Shown: positions 1 through 9,228, counted from the stretch's first letter. The stretch: DNA of 64,000 nucleotides from Fretibacter rubidus (GCF_041429785.1 NZ_CP163423.1:744001-808000), one strand, 5' to 3'. The notes: generated by a model from the letters alone, not told the origin. Numbers and translations: made by a program.

Positions 1-29
1 GTTACTGGCCGGGGATTACAGGGACTATC

Positions 30-551
30 ATGCTACAGGGGAATGCGTTACGGCACCAAATGGTGTTGCCAGAGCAGCAATCAATTTATGATTATTGGCG
101 GTCTCGTTGCAAGGCTGGGGCCTTTCCGTCGCGCTATGATTTGGAACCCGAACGGATGGTCACCCATTTGCCAATGGTCAGCATCATCGAAGTGGACAAT
201 ACGGCCAGCCAAAACCGATATCGCTACCGTTTGGCGGGAACGGGTTTCTGGTCTTTATATGGTCAAGAAATTCAAGGACAATATATCGATGATTTGCCTA
301 TTGGCGATCGTCACCATTACTGGGAGCGCGTGCTATCAGGTGTGATATCAAAACGCCGTCCAACCGCAGGCGTCACGCGGCCCGGCACGCCATCAGGTGG
401 ACATTTGGCACAGTTTTGGATTCGACTGCCGCTATCGTCCAATGGGACTGATATTGATATGATACTCGGCTATGATCATTTGGTGAAAATGTCAGATGCC
501 GAACGCAGCCTGCCACAAGGCCGCACAGCGGCGTCTCAAATCTATGCCTAA
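30..551 (+). CDS. PAS_5 (DUF1457) domain protein
   Basis: A 173-residue single-domain protein. It resembles the alphaproteobacterial PAS_5/DUF1457 family: an N-terminal YDYWRSR-type helix, then a PAS-like core containing RYRLAGTGFWSLYGQEI and a DLPIGDR turn. Members are small cytoplasmic proteins, probably sensory or scaffolding; the ligand is not known. The ATG at 30 has an AGGG ribosome site six bases upstream, so the gene is complete although it lies at the window edge. No signal peptide or membrane segment is visible. It is followed by a region with several inverted repeats, not by a co-directional operon partner at close range. The family call is fairly sure; the function is unknown. Confidence 0.8.
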   Translation: MLQGNALRHQMVLPEQQSIYDYWRSRCKAGAFPSRYDLEPERMVTHLPMVSIIEVDNTASQNRYRYRLAGTGFWSLYGQEIQGQYIDDLPIGDRHHYWERVLSGVISKRRPTAGVTRPGTPSGGHLAQFWIRLPLSSNGTDIDMILGYDHLVKMSDAERSLPQGRTAASQIYA

Positions 552-562
552 TCTATAGCTTG

Positions 563-667
563 TCCTATTAAGATTTGACTTTTTGATATAAATTTTGACC
601 CGTCTTAAGACGTGTAGTGGGTCTAAAATAGGAAATAAGTCCTATCACGATATAGGAAAATATTCCT
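563..667. promoter_or_regulatory. Cluster of inverted repeats upstream of the DnaA-like gene
   Basis: Four elements sit in about 100 bases before the start at 708: TCCTAT (563-568), the perfect palindrome CGTCTTAAGACG (601-612), ATAGGA-N6-TCCTAT (628-645) and AGGAA-N4-TTCCT (654-667). The recurring ATAGGA/TCCTAT arms suggest an operator, possibly for autoregulation of the downstream pair. Only the repeats are seen directly; the role is inferred. Confidence 0.4.
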
Positions 668-707
668 TTTCATGATAATTTCATCTCTCATACACAATGG
701 GGGTATC

Positions 708-1061
708 ATGAGAATTGAGATTAGAAAAACGGATGATGACACTGTCGCGCGACTGTGCGTCGGGCTTGTGACATTGGCTTTGGGCTTGCCCCACCGCGAT
801 GTTTTCAACCATGCTGACCGTGCTGGCGACACCGTTATGATCCGTCAATTAGCGCTCTACCTGCTTTATAATGTTTGCGAGATGAGCCAGTCCCGCCTTG
901 GGGCGATCTTTGCGCGTGACCGCACCACCGTACGATATGCGTGTAATGCTGTTGAGGATCAACGCGATTATGATGTCTTTGACCGGATGATTGACCGCCT
1001 AGAAGATGACCTTCGTGCTATCGTAAAACTCCCACAATCCTTGGCGGAGGAAATGGCATGA
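708..1061 (+). CDS. DnaA domain IV-like DNA-binding protein
   Basis: A protein of 117 residues resembling the C-terminal DNA-binding domain of DnaA (Bac_DnaA_C). It has the helix-turn-helix region with MSQSRLGAIFARDRTTVRYA, close to the DnaA signature in which RDRTTV contacts the DnaA box. It lacks the AAA+ ATPase part, so it cannot be the initiator itself and probably acts as a DNA-binding regulator. I prefer ATG 708 over ATG 672 because a run of five G lies a few bases upstream of 708. Its stop overlaps the start of the next gene (ATGA), so the two are probably translationally coupled. Several inverted repeats lie upstream. Confidence 0.75.
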   Translation: MRIEIRKTDDDTVARLCVGLVTLALGLPHRDVFNHADRAGDTVMIRQLALYLLYNVCEMSQSRLGAIFARDRTTVRYACNAVEDQRDYDVFDRMIDRLEDDLRAIVKLPQSLAEEMA

Positions 1062-1870
1062 GCGGACACATCACCCCCAAAGACCGCGCCTTATTAAAGC
1101 GGATGATCGCGCAGAAGTCCGTCATATTTGATAATGGCGTCAAAGGTATCTTGCCCGTATATCCGCGCGGTGATCGCCGGACAAAACCAACAGGCTGGAT
1201 TGACCGTGCGTGTTTTTTGCGCCTTTGCGGGACAGGTGACCTTACCGCTCTGCAGACTGGTTTTGGTGTTGCGCAAGGCACAGCGGCGCGGCTGTCCAAC
1301 CCTGTGCCAGAACGCGCCATGTCGGAACAACATTTAGGCCGCGAGACAAAGACGGTTTATACCCCCGACGCCGCGCTGCGTGATGTGCGTATGAGTAAGA
1401 CAGGCGGCTCGCTGCGGCGGCTCGCGCGTAAAAAGCACCGCGACGGCACGCCCGTGCTAAGCGCGGCTATGGTGGAGGCAGGCGAGCGCTTCTCACGGGA
1501 TTATTCGCGCACACACGGCGGTGATACGACCACCCAAAATTACGCGGCGCCCATGGTGGACGGCGGCAGTTCCCCGGGCGAGCGCGCGTCAACCCAAATG
1601 GCGGTGCGTCTTGACAGTGGCAAACGACTGGCCGCAGCCCACGAAGCGCTGGGCCCGGGCCTTGACCGTGTCGTCATTGCGATTTGCTGTAATGACCATG
1701 ACCTCACCCAATTAGAACGGGACGAGAAATGGGCCGCGCAGAGCGGTATGACCGTCTTGCAACTCGGCTTGTCACGATTGGTTGACTTTTACGGCACAAC
1801 AGTGGGTATCAATGTAGGGCAGGGGCGCTCTAACGCTAAGCCCTTAGCGCAACCTCAGCCTCAGTTTTAA
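1058..1870 (+). CDS. DUF6456 domain protein
   Basis: A protein of 270 residues. The C-terminal half from about residue 105 matches the alphaproteobacterial DUF6456 pattern: DGTPVLSAAMVEAGERFSRDY, then an ALGPGLDRVV segment, an ICC pair and a final ARRL-like helix (VLQLGLSRLVDFYG). The N-terminal 100 residues contain basic stretches and a possible helix-turn-helix region (GDLTALQTGFGVAQGTAARL). The family is widespread but its function is not established. The gene overlaps the upstream DnaA-like gene by four bases, so both products probably work together, perhaps in replication or cell-cycle control; that is inference. The 3' end overlaps the convergent sufE by 35 bases. Confidence 0.75.
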   Translation: MSGHITPKDRALLKRMIAQKSVIFDNGVKGILPVYPRGDRRTKPTGWIDRACFLRLCGTGDLTALQTGFGVAQGTAARLSNPVPERAMSEQHLGRETKTVYTPDAALRDVRMSKTGGSLRRLARKKHRDGTPVLSAAMVEAGERFSRDYSRTHGGDTTTQNYAAPMVDGGSSPGERASTQMAVRLDSGKRLAAAHEALGPGLDRVVIAICCNDHDLTQLERDEKWAAQSGMTVLQLGLSRLVDFYGTTVGINVGQGRSNAKPLAQPQPQF

Positions 1871-2303
1871 TCCGGCCAATCATCGCTTGCAGCCCGTTAG
1901 AGCGCTGCGGCGATAGATGCTCTGATAAATCAAGCCGCTTTAAGATATCATTGGCATTGATGTCGATGATTTCTTGGGCGGTACGATTTGAGAATATTGC
2001 CAGGGTGACCGCGACCAATCCTTTAACGATATGGGCATCGCTATCGCCTCTAAATATAAAGCGGTCATTGTCGCGTTCGCTCACAAGCCAGACTTGGCTG
2101 ACGCATCCTTTGACTTTGCTAGCCTCGTTTTTTTCCGACGGCTCAAGCGGAGCAAGGTTTTTGCCCATATCGATAACGTGCATATAGCGCTCCTCCCAAT
2201 CGGTCAGAAATTCAAAATCATCAATCATCTCGACGATATTATCGGGCAGAGTGTTGCTGTTGAACGCGCTGTTATGAGGGCTAGAATCTGACATAATGTG
2301 CAT
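1836..2303 (-). CDS. sufE: SufE, sulfur acceptor for Fe-S cluster assembly
   Basis: A SufE-family protein that takes persulfide sulfur from the SufS cysteine desulfurase and passes it to the SufBCD scaffold in the cytoplasm. The family pattern is clear: an N-terminal DFEFLTDWEERYMHVIDMGK segment, then VKGCVSQVWL carrying the acceptor cysteine, and a C-terminal IVKGLVAVTLAIFSN helix. Upstream ATG codons would add up to 30 residues outside the family. ATG 2303 has an AAGG five bases upstream, and ATG 2294 is the alternative. No other suf genes are adjacent, as is common for stand-alone sufE in alphaproteobacteria. It converges with the DUF6456 gene and overlaps it by 35 bases. Confidence 0.9.
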   Translation of the reverse strand: MHIMSDSSPHNSAFNSNTLPDNIVEMIDDFEFLTDWEERYMHVIDMGKNLAPLEPSEKNEASKVKGCVSQVWLVSERDNDRFIFRGDSDAHIVKGLVAVTLAIFSNRTAQEIIDINANDILKRLDLSEHLSPQRSNGLQAMIGRIKTEAEVALRA

Positions 2304-2548
2304 ATAGGCCTTGGTCTGAGGAAAGCCAAACATATTGCCGAATAATGGGGCCACCTGCGACAACGTCACTGAAATTCGGGCGAAAGCCACCACTTTACAC
2401 CCTTTTAGGGCGAAAAGAGTCGCTCTTAAGGTTAAAATCAGGGCAGATTAGACCCGTATAAATAAAGGAGTGGCCTATCACCGCCACACGGTCAACATAT
2501 CTGCGCCCATCAAAGGGCCTATTAATCAGCAGCCTCATATGGCTTTGC

Positions 2549-4150
2549 GTGATAGCGACGCTGTTTGTTGTCGGTGTTTTACGCGGTATGGATATGACTA
2601 GCCTTGCACCTTACGCAGCTATTGCCTGTTTGCCAGCCATTGTGGGTATCATGCTTAGTCCCGTCCTAGAGCGCGAATGGGCGCAAATACTTGTGATTTT
2701 TTCTTGGATAGCGCTCGCAATTGCGGCCTGTGTGGGCATCACATTTTGGCCAATGGCAATCCTCTTTCTGTGTGCGCCTGCTGCGGCGGCGCTATTTGAG
2801 CGTGAAAAACTCATCGAAGCCTTGTTTTTATCGGCTCTGTTTGCCGCTGTCATTTATTTGGCGGGGCGAACCGGGAACTTGCCGGCCAGTGATGTTGGCC
2901 AAGACGCCAGCCTTTGGTCTCGATTGGCGGCTATGACGGCGGTGGGCACGTTTTTGATTAGTACCCTATTTGCGTCCAGTCACAGCGCACCGCGCACTTA
3001 TGTGCCTGATCCAGCGGCTACCATACCCGCTAACCGCGGGGATGTTGATGTGGCAATGTTGGACGCGTTGTCTGGCGGCATTGTTCGCCTGACCAGCGAT
3101 GACGAGGTAACCTTTGTTTCTATGGACGCCTATGATCTGTTTAATCTGCCAGAAGATTCGGGGCATTTGACCATACACGCATTGTTGTCTGGTACGCCGC
3201 ATGTGCGTGACCGTGTGATTGATTTAATCGCGCGCGCGCGGGCTAGCGGTAATCCTGAAATGATTACGCTGACCATTCCAGGCGGTGATAACGGCCCGCC
3301 GCCGCAAATCATTGATTTGCGTGCAACCCCGCTGACCGACGGCGAAGTCGTGCTGCATGGTCTGGACGAAACGGCGCGTGAGGACCGTATCGCGGCTCTC
3401 AACGCTGATTGGGTGGCCGCCCATGAAAATATTACCGCCACGCGCCAAGATATGGATGATAAGACATTGTTCTTCTCTGGCGTCAGTCATGAACTGCGCA
3501 CACCACTCAACGCGATTATTGGTTTTTCTGATATGATGCGCTCGCGCCTGTTTGGGCCACTGCCAAGCAAATACGCCGAATATGCCGACCTTATTCATGA
3601 CAGCGGGCAGCATATGCTCGACTTGATTGGTGATGTGCTTGACATGTCCAAAGTCCAAGCGGGCAAATATGAACTGAATTACGGCATGTTTGATATGGCC
3701 GACGTTATCCGAAGTTCTGTTAAAATGGTGCGTCCCGCTGCTGATGCGGCCGAGGTGTCACTGAACGTCAATATTGCGGCTGATGAGGACATGCTGATTG
3801 ATGCGGACCGCAAAGCTGTGCGGCAAATCCTGCTGAACTTATTATCAAACGCGATTAAATTTACGCCCAAAGGCGGTGCCGTTGATATTGGCAGCAAGAT
3901 TGTCGCCGACACATTGCACTTAACGGTTTCTGATAACGGTGCAGGTATGAACGCCGCAGAGCTTGCCCGTATCGGACAGCCCTTCACCCAAGCCAAAAGC
4001 GGACAGATGTCTGATGAACGCGGCAGCGGCCTTGGCTTGTCGCTGGTGAAATCCCTCACGGATCTGCACGGCGGGCGGTTCTCTATCGCCAGCCAGAGGG
4101 ATAATGGCACCAGCGTTGATATTTATTTGCCGCTCACACACGACAGCTAA
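2549..4150 (+). CDS. Membrane sensor histidine kinase, PleC/DivJ type
   Basis: A sensor kinase with several N-terminal membrane helices (roughly residues 1-120), a degenerate PAS-like region, a HisKA domain with the H-box SHELRTPLNAIIGF, and an HATPase_c domain with N-box (NLLSNAIKFTP), G1 (DNGAGM) and G2 (GSGLGLSLVK). The catalytic part resembles the PleC/DivJ group that acts on DivK and PleD in Caulobacterales. No cognate regulator is adjacent. The start is uncertain. GTG 2549 has no ribosome site, and the frame stays open upstream to an AGGAG (2466-2470) followed after six bases by ATC ACC at 2477. A start there would add 24 residues that complete the first membrane helix. The kinase call is firm; the pathway is inferred. 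Confidence 0.85.
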   Translation: MIATLFVVGVLRGMDMTSLAPYAAIACLPAIVGIMLSPVLEREWAQILVIFSWIALAIAACVGITFWPMAILFLCAPAAAALFEREKLIEALFLSALFAAVIYLAGRTGNLPASDVGQDASLWSRLAAMTAVGTFLISTLFASSHSAPRTYVPDPAATIPANRGDVDVAMLDALSGGIVRLTSDDEVTFVSMDAYDLFNLPEDSGHLTIHALLSGTPHVRDRVIDLIARARASGNPEMITLTIPGGDNGPPPQIIDLRATPLTDGEVVLHGLDETAREDRIAALNADWVAAHENITATRQDMDDKTLFFSGVSHELRTPLNAIIGFSDMMRSRLFGPLPSKYAEYADLIHDSGQHMLDLIGDVLDMSKVQAGKYELNYGMFDMADVIRSSVKMVRPAADAAEVSLNVNIAADEDMLIDADRKAVRQILLNLLSNAIKFTPKGGAVDIGSKIVADTLHLTVSDNGAGMNAAELARIGQPFTQAKSGQMSDERGSGLGLSLVKSLTDLHGGRFSIASQRDNGTSVDIYLPLTHDS

Positions 4151-4170
4151 CCACACACTCGATTCACAAT

Positions 4171-4204
4171 AAAAAGCCCGCCAATTACGGCGGGCTTTTG
4201 TTTT
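4171..4204. terminator. Bidirectional Rho-independent terminator
   Basis: AAAAGCCCGCC, a six-base loop, and GGCGGGCTTTT followed by more T residues. The A-tract and T-tract flank the stem on both sides. It sits between the convergent kinase and BcsB-like genes and can serve both. Confidence 0.9.
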
Positions 4205-4223
4205 ATGTCTTAAAATATTGGCC

Positions 4224-7061
4224 TTAGTAATCTTTCGTATCAGCCGATTGCGGCGAGGCGATGCCAAGCATCAAGATTGACGCGATAAAGGCCATAGCCA
4301 GCAATATACCAAAGAAGCTGAAGGTGCGGTCAGCTTTGATCATCCACGCTTTCAGCGGATTACGATCAGATCCGACGGTGTTTTTAATTTTCGTTCCAAT
4401 AGGACGTAGCTTGGCTTGCACATCGCGGATTTTACGCTCCATATTGGATGTGTGCCATTTGCGGCTCGCGTCTTTAATGGGCCTTTGCGCGTCCTCTAAC
4501 CACGCTTTAATCTTGGGTTTACGCATGGCATCAGTGTTGAAATCAGATGTTTTGAAATCTGGTGCTGTTACGTCAGGGATACGAAGCTCGGGTATTTTCA
4601 CATTTGGAGCGCTTAATTTCGGTACGTTGACATTAGGCACAGCCACGGCAGGCGCTTCGGCCTTTTTGACAACGTCAGGGCTGGCTGTTTTGCGCGCAAA
4701 AGGCGCTTTAAATTTGTCCCATAATGATGGTTCAGCAAGGCGTGTTTGCGTGCGCATCTGTCCTGTATTGGAAAATCCGCGCAAAGACGGGGGTTGTGTG
4801 GCCGTCAGTTTTGGGGCGCTATAGCGCACCGTTTGTGGGACCGTTTTGGGTTTGACGTGCATTGGTTGGGGCGCTGCAATCGGTGCGGGCGCGATAGTCT
4901 CGACGGTTTTGATAGGGGCTACGGCTGTTTCTTTTTTGTCCAAATTTAGCTTGGCCATTAACGCTGCCCCGCTTAACGCGGCTTTATCCGTGACGTTTAA
5001 CCATGTGTCCTCAATGCCGCTATAATCCCACTGTGTGAAATCCAGTGAGGCGAGGCGAAAGCCTTGCGCCGCTGTTTTTGGTGCGCGGTAATCGGCAAAG
5101 GCAGGGGCGGCCATGGCGGTTTGCGCCATCAAAACGGTGTTGCCTTGCCAGCGCGCTACACTGCCTGACAAATCGTTCCAGACATCATCCTGCGTTAACG
5201 TGGCAACACTACCGCTAAAGACTGTGCCCGGCGCTGTGCTGAACACAGCGGTTAATGTGCCGGGTTGACTAGCGCTAGGATAGATGGCGGCCACACCGCC
5301 GCCGCCCGCACGGCGCGATTTGCTGCGTTGACGTGCGGCGTAAATTTCCATCGTCGCCTCATCGTCTAACGACGCGAACTTCTCTGTGCTGCTGGCAAAA
5401 TTAAGGCTGCCTTGCCCGCGAAGGGCCGCAGATAAAGCCTTGGGCGCATCATCAAGCAAGCCTGTAGAGCGTGCGAGCGGGCCAATAATCATGAGGTTAC
5501 GCTCTTTATCATAGGCACGGTTTTGACCGAGGGATGACACAGTGGTTTCGGCCCAGCCCGTGCCAGACGATTTGGCAAGCTTAGCCACAAGTTTTAACGC
5601 TGCCGCACGGTCAGTCGCGGTCTTGGTCGCCATAACAATATGAGTATCTGCCCCGTCGGCATCGGCAAAAGGGCCCGAGCCAGCCGTTAAGCGCGATAGA
5701 TCCGTGACGTAAGACCCGCCGTTTTTTGACAGTTCAATACGTGATCCAGACCCAATATAAAAGCCGGGCGCATCGTCCCACTTGGGGCATATGAAACCTG
5801 CGTCGTCATTGGCCTTCGTGAAATTAGGCGTCAATGTCAGGCGGTTATCCGCGCCTTTTAATACGCCTTCAGGAATATCAAAAGCGACAGTTTTGCGGCG
5901 CTTATTTAATTGTGCATAGCCGAGCGAGCGCCCGTTCAAATTAACGCTTAACTTGGAGTTATCCGCAATATCGTCAGATGATGACAGGCGCAGCAGTACG
6001 CGGCCCGATTGGGCTTGCGGGTCACTGACATTAAAATCAAGCGTCCCAGGTGTCGCCGCCCAGTCGCGTGCGTAAAACCCAAAGCCCATATCAGATAACT
6101 TTGTCTTACCCGATACCGTGTTATGCGCTTGTTTAAAGCTGCGCTGGAACCGAAGCTCGCCTTCTGATGCTTCTGATCTGCGCACATAGGGAAGGCGGCG
6201 TTGGGCAAATAATTTGGCGGCCGACAGGACATGAGCGTCGCTATCGCCTGTGATGACAAGGCGCAAGGGTGTGCCTTTGGCGACAGATATCTTCGGGCCC
6301 GTCTCGTCCATAATGGTCCGATCGGTAACAAAGCGCGAAATATCGCTGCGTTTACCGATGATGACATCCATGCCAGATTTTCCACGGGACGTGCGGAAAT
6401 TGGGCAAGCTATCCATGCGCAGGCCAATGCCTTGCGCGCCCAGAACTTCTAGACGGTCTTTGGACGACCCAGTGGCGATAATGCCGACTGTTTTAGGCGC
6501 CAGCACGGGATTGGATAGACGGTCTTCAACTTCATTAAGGTACAGTGCGCGGGATTTTGCGCGAGTGCGCGTGATCACAGAGCTTTTGGCGGATTTTAAA
6601 ATCCAAGACCCGTCATCGGGCGTTAGGCATGCGCCGTTGCTCGCAGGGTAACTCACCGTAATCACATTGCCTTTGGCGCGGGCATAATCGCCGTCTAGGC
6701 GGATGCGGGCATCAAACGAATTGCCCTTTGGGCGCAATGTCACGGGCGGCGCATTGTTTAGGCTGACAAGGATAGGGGCGTTTCGGTTCACATTATCGCC
6801 CGGATCCATGGATAGTATAAATTCAACGCCGTCAATCCAATCTGAACTGGATAAATCAAAGCGAAGCTTCATCTCAGCCTGCCGCCAATCCAGTGTCGTG
6901 ACGTCCGCGCCGCCTAAATCTGCGACTTTCGCTTGGCTTATGACTTGTTTGCCTGATGTGATAGCAGCCTTTGCAGCAGGAGCGTTAAACATAGCGCTAC
7001 TGGCCATAATAAGGGCTAAAGCGGATGATTTAAGGGCGGTGCGCGATAGATTTTGATACAT
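4224..7061 (-). CDS. BcsB-like periplasmic polysaccharide synthase subunit (orphan)
   Basis: A protein of about 945 residues resembling BcsB, the membrane-anchored periplasmic partner of cellulose synthase BcsA. Visible parts are a signal peptide ending near APAAKA, two repeats of a carbohydrate-binding plus flavodoxin-like module (for example FDLSSSDWIDGVEFILSMDPG and the later VLLRLSSSDDIADN), and a C-terminal membrane anchor (FFGILLAMAFIASILML). Before the anchor lies an unusual linker of repeating Pro-Asn/Asp-Val units (VPNVNVPKLSAPNVKIPELR). No BcsA, BcsZ or other synthase gene lies nearby, so the partner must be elsewhere or different. I chose ATG 7061, which has GAGG upstream and gives a normal signal peptide; an ATG at 7121 would add 20 residues. 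Confidence 0.75.
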   Translation of the reverse strand: MYQNLSRTALKSSALALIMASSAMFNAPAAKAAITSGKQVISQAKVADLGGADVTTLDWRQAEMKLRFDLSSSDWIDGVEFILSMDPGDNVNRNAPILVSLNNAPPVTLRPKGNSFDARIRLDGDYARAKGNVITVSYPASNGACLTPDDGSWILKSAKSSVITRTRAKSRALYLNEVEDRLSNPVLAPKTVGIIATGSSKDRLEVLGAQGIGLRMDSLPNFRTSRGKSGMDVIIGKRSDISRFVTDRTIMDETGPKISVAKGTPLRLVITGDSDAHVLSAAKLFAQRRLPYVRRSEASEGELRFQRSFKQAHNTVSGKTKLSDMGFGFYARDWAATPGTLDFNVSDPQAQSGRVLLRLSSSDDIADNSKLSVNLNGRSLGYAQLNKRRKTVAFDIPEGVLKGADNRLTLTPNFTKANDDAGFICPKWDDAPGFYIGSGSRIELSKNGGSYVTDLSRLTAGSGPFADADGADTHIVMATKTATDRAAALKLVAKLAKSSGTGWAETTVSSLGQNRAYDKERNLMIIGPLARSTGLLDDAPKALSAALRGQGSLNFASSTEKFASLDDEATMEIYAARQRSKSRRAGGGGVAAIYPSASQPGTLTAVFSTAPGTVFSGSVATLTQDDVWNDLSGSVARWQGNTVLMAQTAMAAPAFADYRAPKTAAQGFRLASLDFTQWDYSGIEDTWLNVTDKAALSGAALMAKLNLDKKETAVAPIKTVETIAPAPIAAPQPMHVKPKTVPQTVRYSAPKLTATQPPSLRGFSNTGQMRTQTRLAEPSLWDKFKAPFARKTASPDVVKKAEAPAVAVPNVNVPKLSAPNVKIPELRIPDVTAPDFKTSDFNTDAMRKPKIKAWLEDAQRPIKDASRKWHTSNMERKIRDVQAKLRPIGTKIKNTVGSDRNPLKAWMIKADRTFSFFGILLAMAFIASILMLGIASPQSADTKDY

Positions 7062-7215
7062 TGCCAAAGGCCTCATGATTAACATGGGACTAACAAAGCA
7101 AGATGGATGCCAAGATTGCACGCAAGAGGGGAAAAGATGATAAAGGGCTTCGCCTTGCGCTTGTGCGCGCGGCTAACCATCTAAGCTCTAAGGATAATGC
7201 AAAAGGAATGCCGTC

Positions 7216-7551
7216 ATCACACCGCGTTTAAAGACATCCATTTGGGCTTCGGCCTTGATACGCCGCGCGGACGCTGCGGGCGCATTTGCGGCGGTGCTGC
7301 ATAGGGGTGACCCAGATAGTGGGACGGTATTGGTCAGCGTGCGCGGCCGCGACGGCCAGCATGTGCTCTATCAATCCGCGACGGTCATGGACGGGAGCCG
7401 TCTATGGATGGCGGACACCCCAACGTCCGAGCAAGCGGTGGGCGCGAAAATTGCCAAGCGCCGCGAGGGCGATAGTGATTTATGGGTGATTGAGATTGAT
7501 GACCGCGAGGGCCGTCATTTTCTGACGGAAAGCGTGCAGACGTCTTCATAA
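7216..7551 (+). CDS. DUF1491 family protein, apparent ATC start
   Basis: A small cytoplasmic protein (about 111 residues) of the DUF1491 family, recognised by the RLKTSIWASALIRRADAAGAFA opening and the VLVSVRGRDG and DLWVIEIDDREG segments. Function is unknown. The frame has no ATG or GTG in the right place. TTG 7255 would cut off the conserved opening. Reading from ATC 7216 gives (M)TPRLKTSIWASALIRR, which matches where family members begin, and an AGGA sits eight bases before it. An ATG at 7208 is out of frame, so a small indel or base error is the alternative. It is divergent from the BcsB-like gene and lies upstream of prfC. Confidence 0.75.
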   Translation: MTPRLKTSIWASALIRRADAAGAFAAVLHRGDPDSGTVLVSVRGRDGQHVLYQSATVMDGSRLWMADTPTSEQAVGAKIAKRREGDSDLWVIEIDDREGRHFLTESVQTSS

Positions 7552-7605
7552 CTTTAACCGATGAGCGCGCTTGAGTTTAGGCGCGCATTTGCCTATGCAC
7601 CGCTC

Positions 7606-9228
7606 ATGTCTGACATCACTTCAAAACCGTCTCATACCAAAAAACCTGAAAGCGAACGCCGTCGGGTCTTTGCGATTATTTCTCACCCTGATGCGGGTAA
7701 GACGACGCTGACCGAAAATATGCTCTATGCGACGGGGGCTATTCACCAAGCGGGCCGTGTCGCGGCACGCGGCGAAGCCCGGCGCACAAAATCTGACTGG
7801 ATGAAGATTGAACAAGAACGCGGTATTTCCGTGTCATCATCCGTGATGACGTTTGAGCATAAAGACCTGATTTTCAACCTGCTGGATACGCCAGGCCATG
7901 AAGATTTTAGTGAAGATACTTACCGCACCCTCACGGCGGCAGATTGCGCGGTCATGGTGCTTGATGTGGCCAAAGGTATCGAGCCGCAGACCCTAAAGCT
8001 GTTTGAGGTTTGCCGCCTGCGCGATATTCCGATTATTACCTTCGTCAATAAAATGGACCGCGAGGGCCGCGAGACCTTTGATGTCCTATCAGAAATTGAA
8101 GATAAACTGGCGCTGGATGTTGTGCCGATGCAGTGGCCCGCCGCATCTGGTCGTCGTTTCAAAGGCACAGCGGATTTGACCAGTAATGTCTTCTACCGTT
8201 TCATTCGCCCTGATGAAGACGGCGATACTGGTGTTGGTGCCCCGCAAGTCGATATGGATAGTGACGAGATGAGCGCCATATTTAAAGACGAAGATCTGCT
8301 CGCGGAATTTCGCGAAGAGGTGGAACTAGCCAAAGAATACGGTGAATTTAATATTCAGTCCTTTAACGAAGGCCATATGACGCCCGTTTATTTCGGCTCT
8401 GCCTTGCGTAAATTTGGTGTGCGGGAACTGATTGACGCGCTGGCCGAACTGGCCCCTGGGCCGCAGGTCGAGCCCGCGCAAAAGGCAGGTCAATCGGTCG
8501 AAATTGCGCCGAGCAATAAAGAAGTCACAGGCTTTGTTTTCAAAGTTCAAGCCAATATGGATTTAAACCACCGTGACCGCGTGGGGTTCCTGCGCCTTGT
8601 GTCAGGTGAATTTAAACGGGGCATGAAGCTAAAAACCGCAGACGGTAAAGCGATTAGCGTTCACAATCCGATCCTGTTTTTCGCCCAAGACCGCGAATTG
8701 GCCGATAACGCCTTTGCGGGTGATGTTATTGGTATCCCCAATCACGGTAGTTTGCGCGTGGGGGACAGCCTGTCTGAGTCTGGAAAAATTCGCTTTGCTG
8801 GCATGCCAAATTTTGCACCCGAAATCCTGCGCCGCGCCCGTACAGTTGATCCGCTGAAGGCCAAACATCTGCGTAAAGCGCTTGAAAGCCTGGCCGAAGA
8901 AGGCGTGACGCAACTCTTTAAACCGGCCTTTGGTGCCGATATGATTGTCGGCGCGGTGGGGGCGCTACAGATTGAAGTTATGGCGGACCGCATGAAAAAC
9001 GAATACGGGCTAGAGGTCCTGTTTGAAATGCCGCCCTATCAAATTGCGCGCTGGATTGCGTGCGATGATGAGGCTGAGCTAGAGGCTTTTGCGGCTAAGA
9101 ACCGCAATAATATGGGCGAAGACCTAGACGGTGCTCCTGTGTTCCTCGCCAAATCAGCTTGGGATATTGGTTACGCGCAAGAAAAGAACCCTAATTTGCG
9201 GTTCTTATCGACAAAAGAACGGCGCTAG
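7606..9228 (+). CDS. prfC: Peptide chain release factor 3
   Basis: RF3 is the GTPase that removes RF1/RF2 from the ribosome after peptide release. The G domain is intact: P-loop SHPDAGKTTLTE, switch I with the RGISVSSSVM segment, DTPGHEDFSEDT (G3) and NKMDREGRE (G4). Domain II and the RF3 C-terminal domain follow, ending in NPNLRFLSTKERR. At 540 residues from ATG 7606 it is close to the usual 530. An in-frame ATG at 7561 would add 15 residues not typical of the family. Neither start has a good ribosome site. No sign of decay. Confidence 0.95.
   Translation: MSDITSKPSHTKKPESERRRVFAIISHPDAGKTTLTENMLYATGAIHQAGRVAARGEARRTKSDWMKIEQERGISVSSSVMTFEHKDLIFNLLDTPGHEDFSEDTYRTLTAADCAVMVLDVAKGIEPQTLKLFEVCRLRDIPIITFVNKMDREGRETFDVLSEIEDKLALDVVPMQWPAASGRRFKGTADLTSNVFYRFIRPDEDGDTGVGAPQVDMDSDEMSAIFKDEDLLAEFREEVELAKEYGEFNIQSFNEGHMTPVYFGSALRKFGVRELIDALAELAPGPQVEPAQKAGQSVEIAPSNKEVTGFVFKVQANMDLNHRDRVGFLRLVSGEFKRGMKLKTADGKAISVHNPILFFAQDRELADNAFAGDVIGIPNHGSLRVGDSLSESGKIRFAGMPNFAPEILRRARTVDPLKAKHLRKALESLAEEGVTQLFKPAFGADMIVGAVGALQIEVMADRMKNEYGLEVLFEMPPYQIARWIACDDEAELEAFAAKNRNNMGEDLDGAPVFLAKSAWDIGYAQEKNPNLRFLSTKERR

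Noticed and set aside
3130..4110. Long minus-strand open frames inside the histidine kinase gene
   Set aside because: They are shadows of a well-supported gene and show no family pattern or ribosome site.
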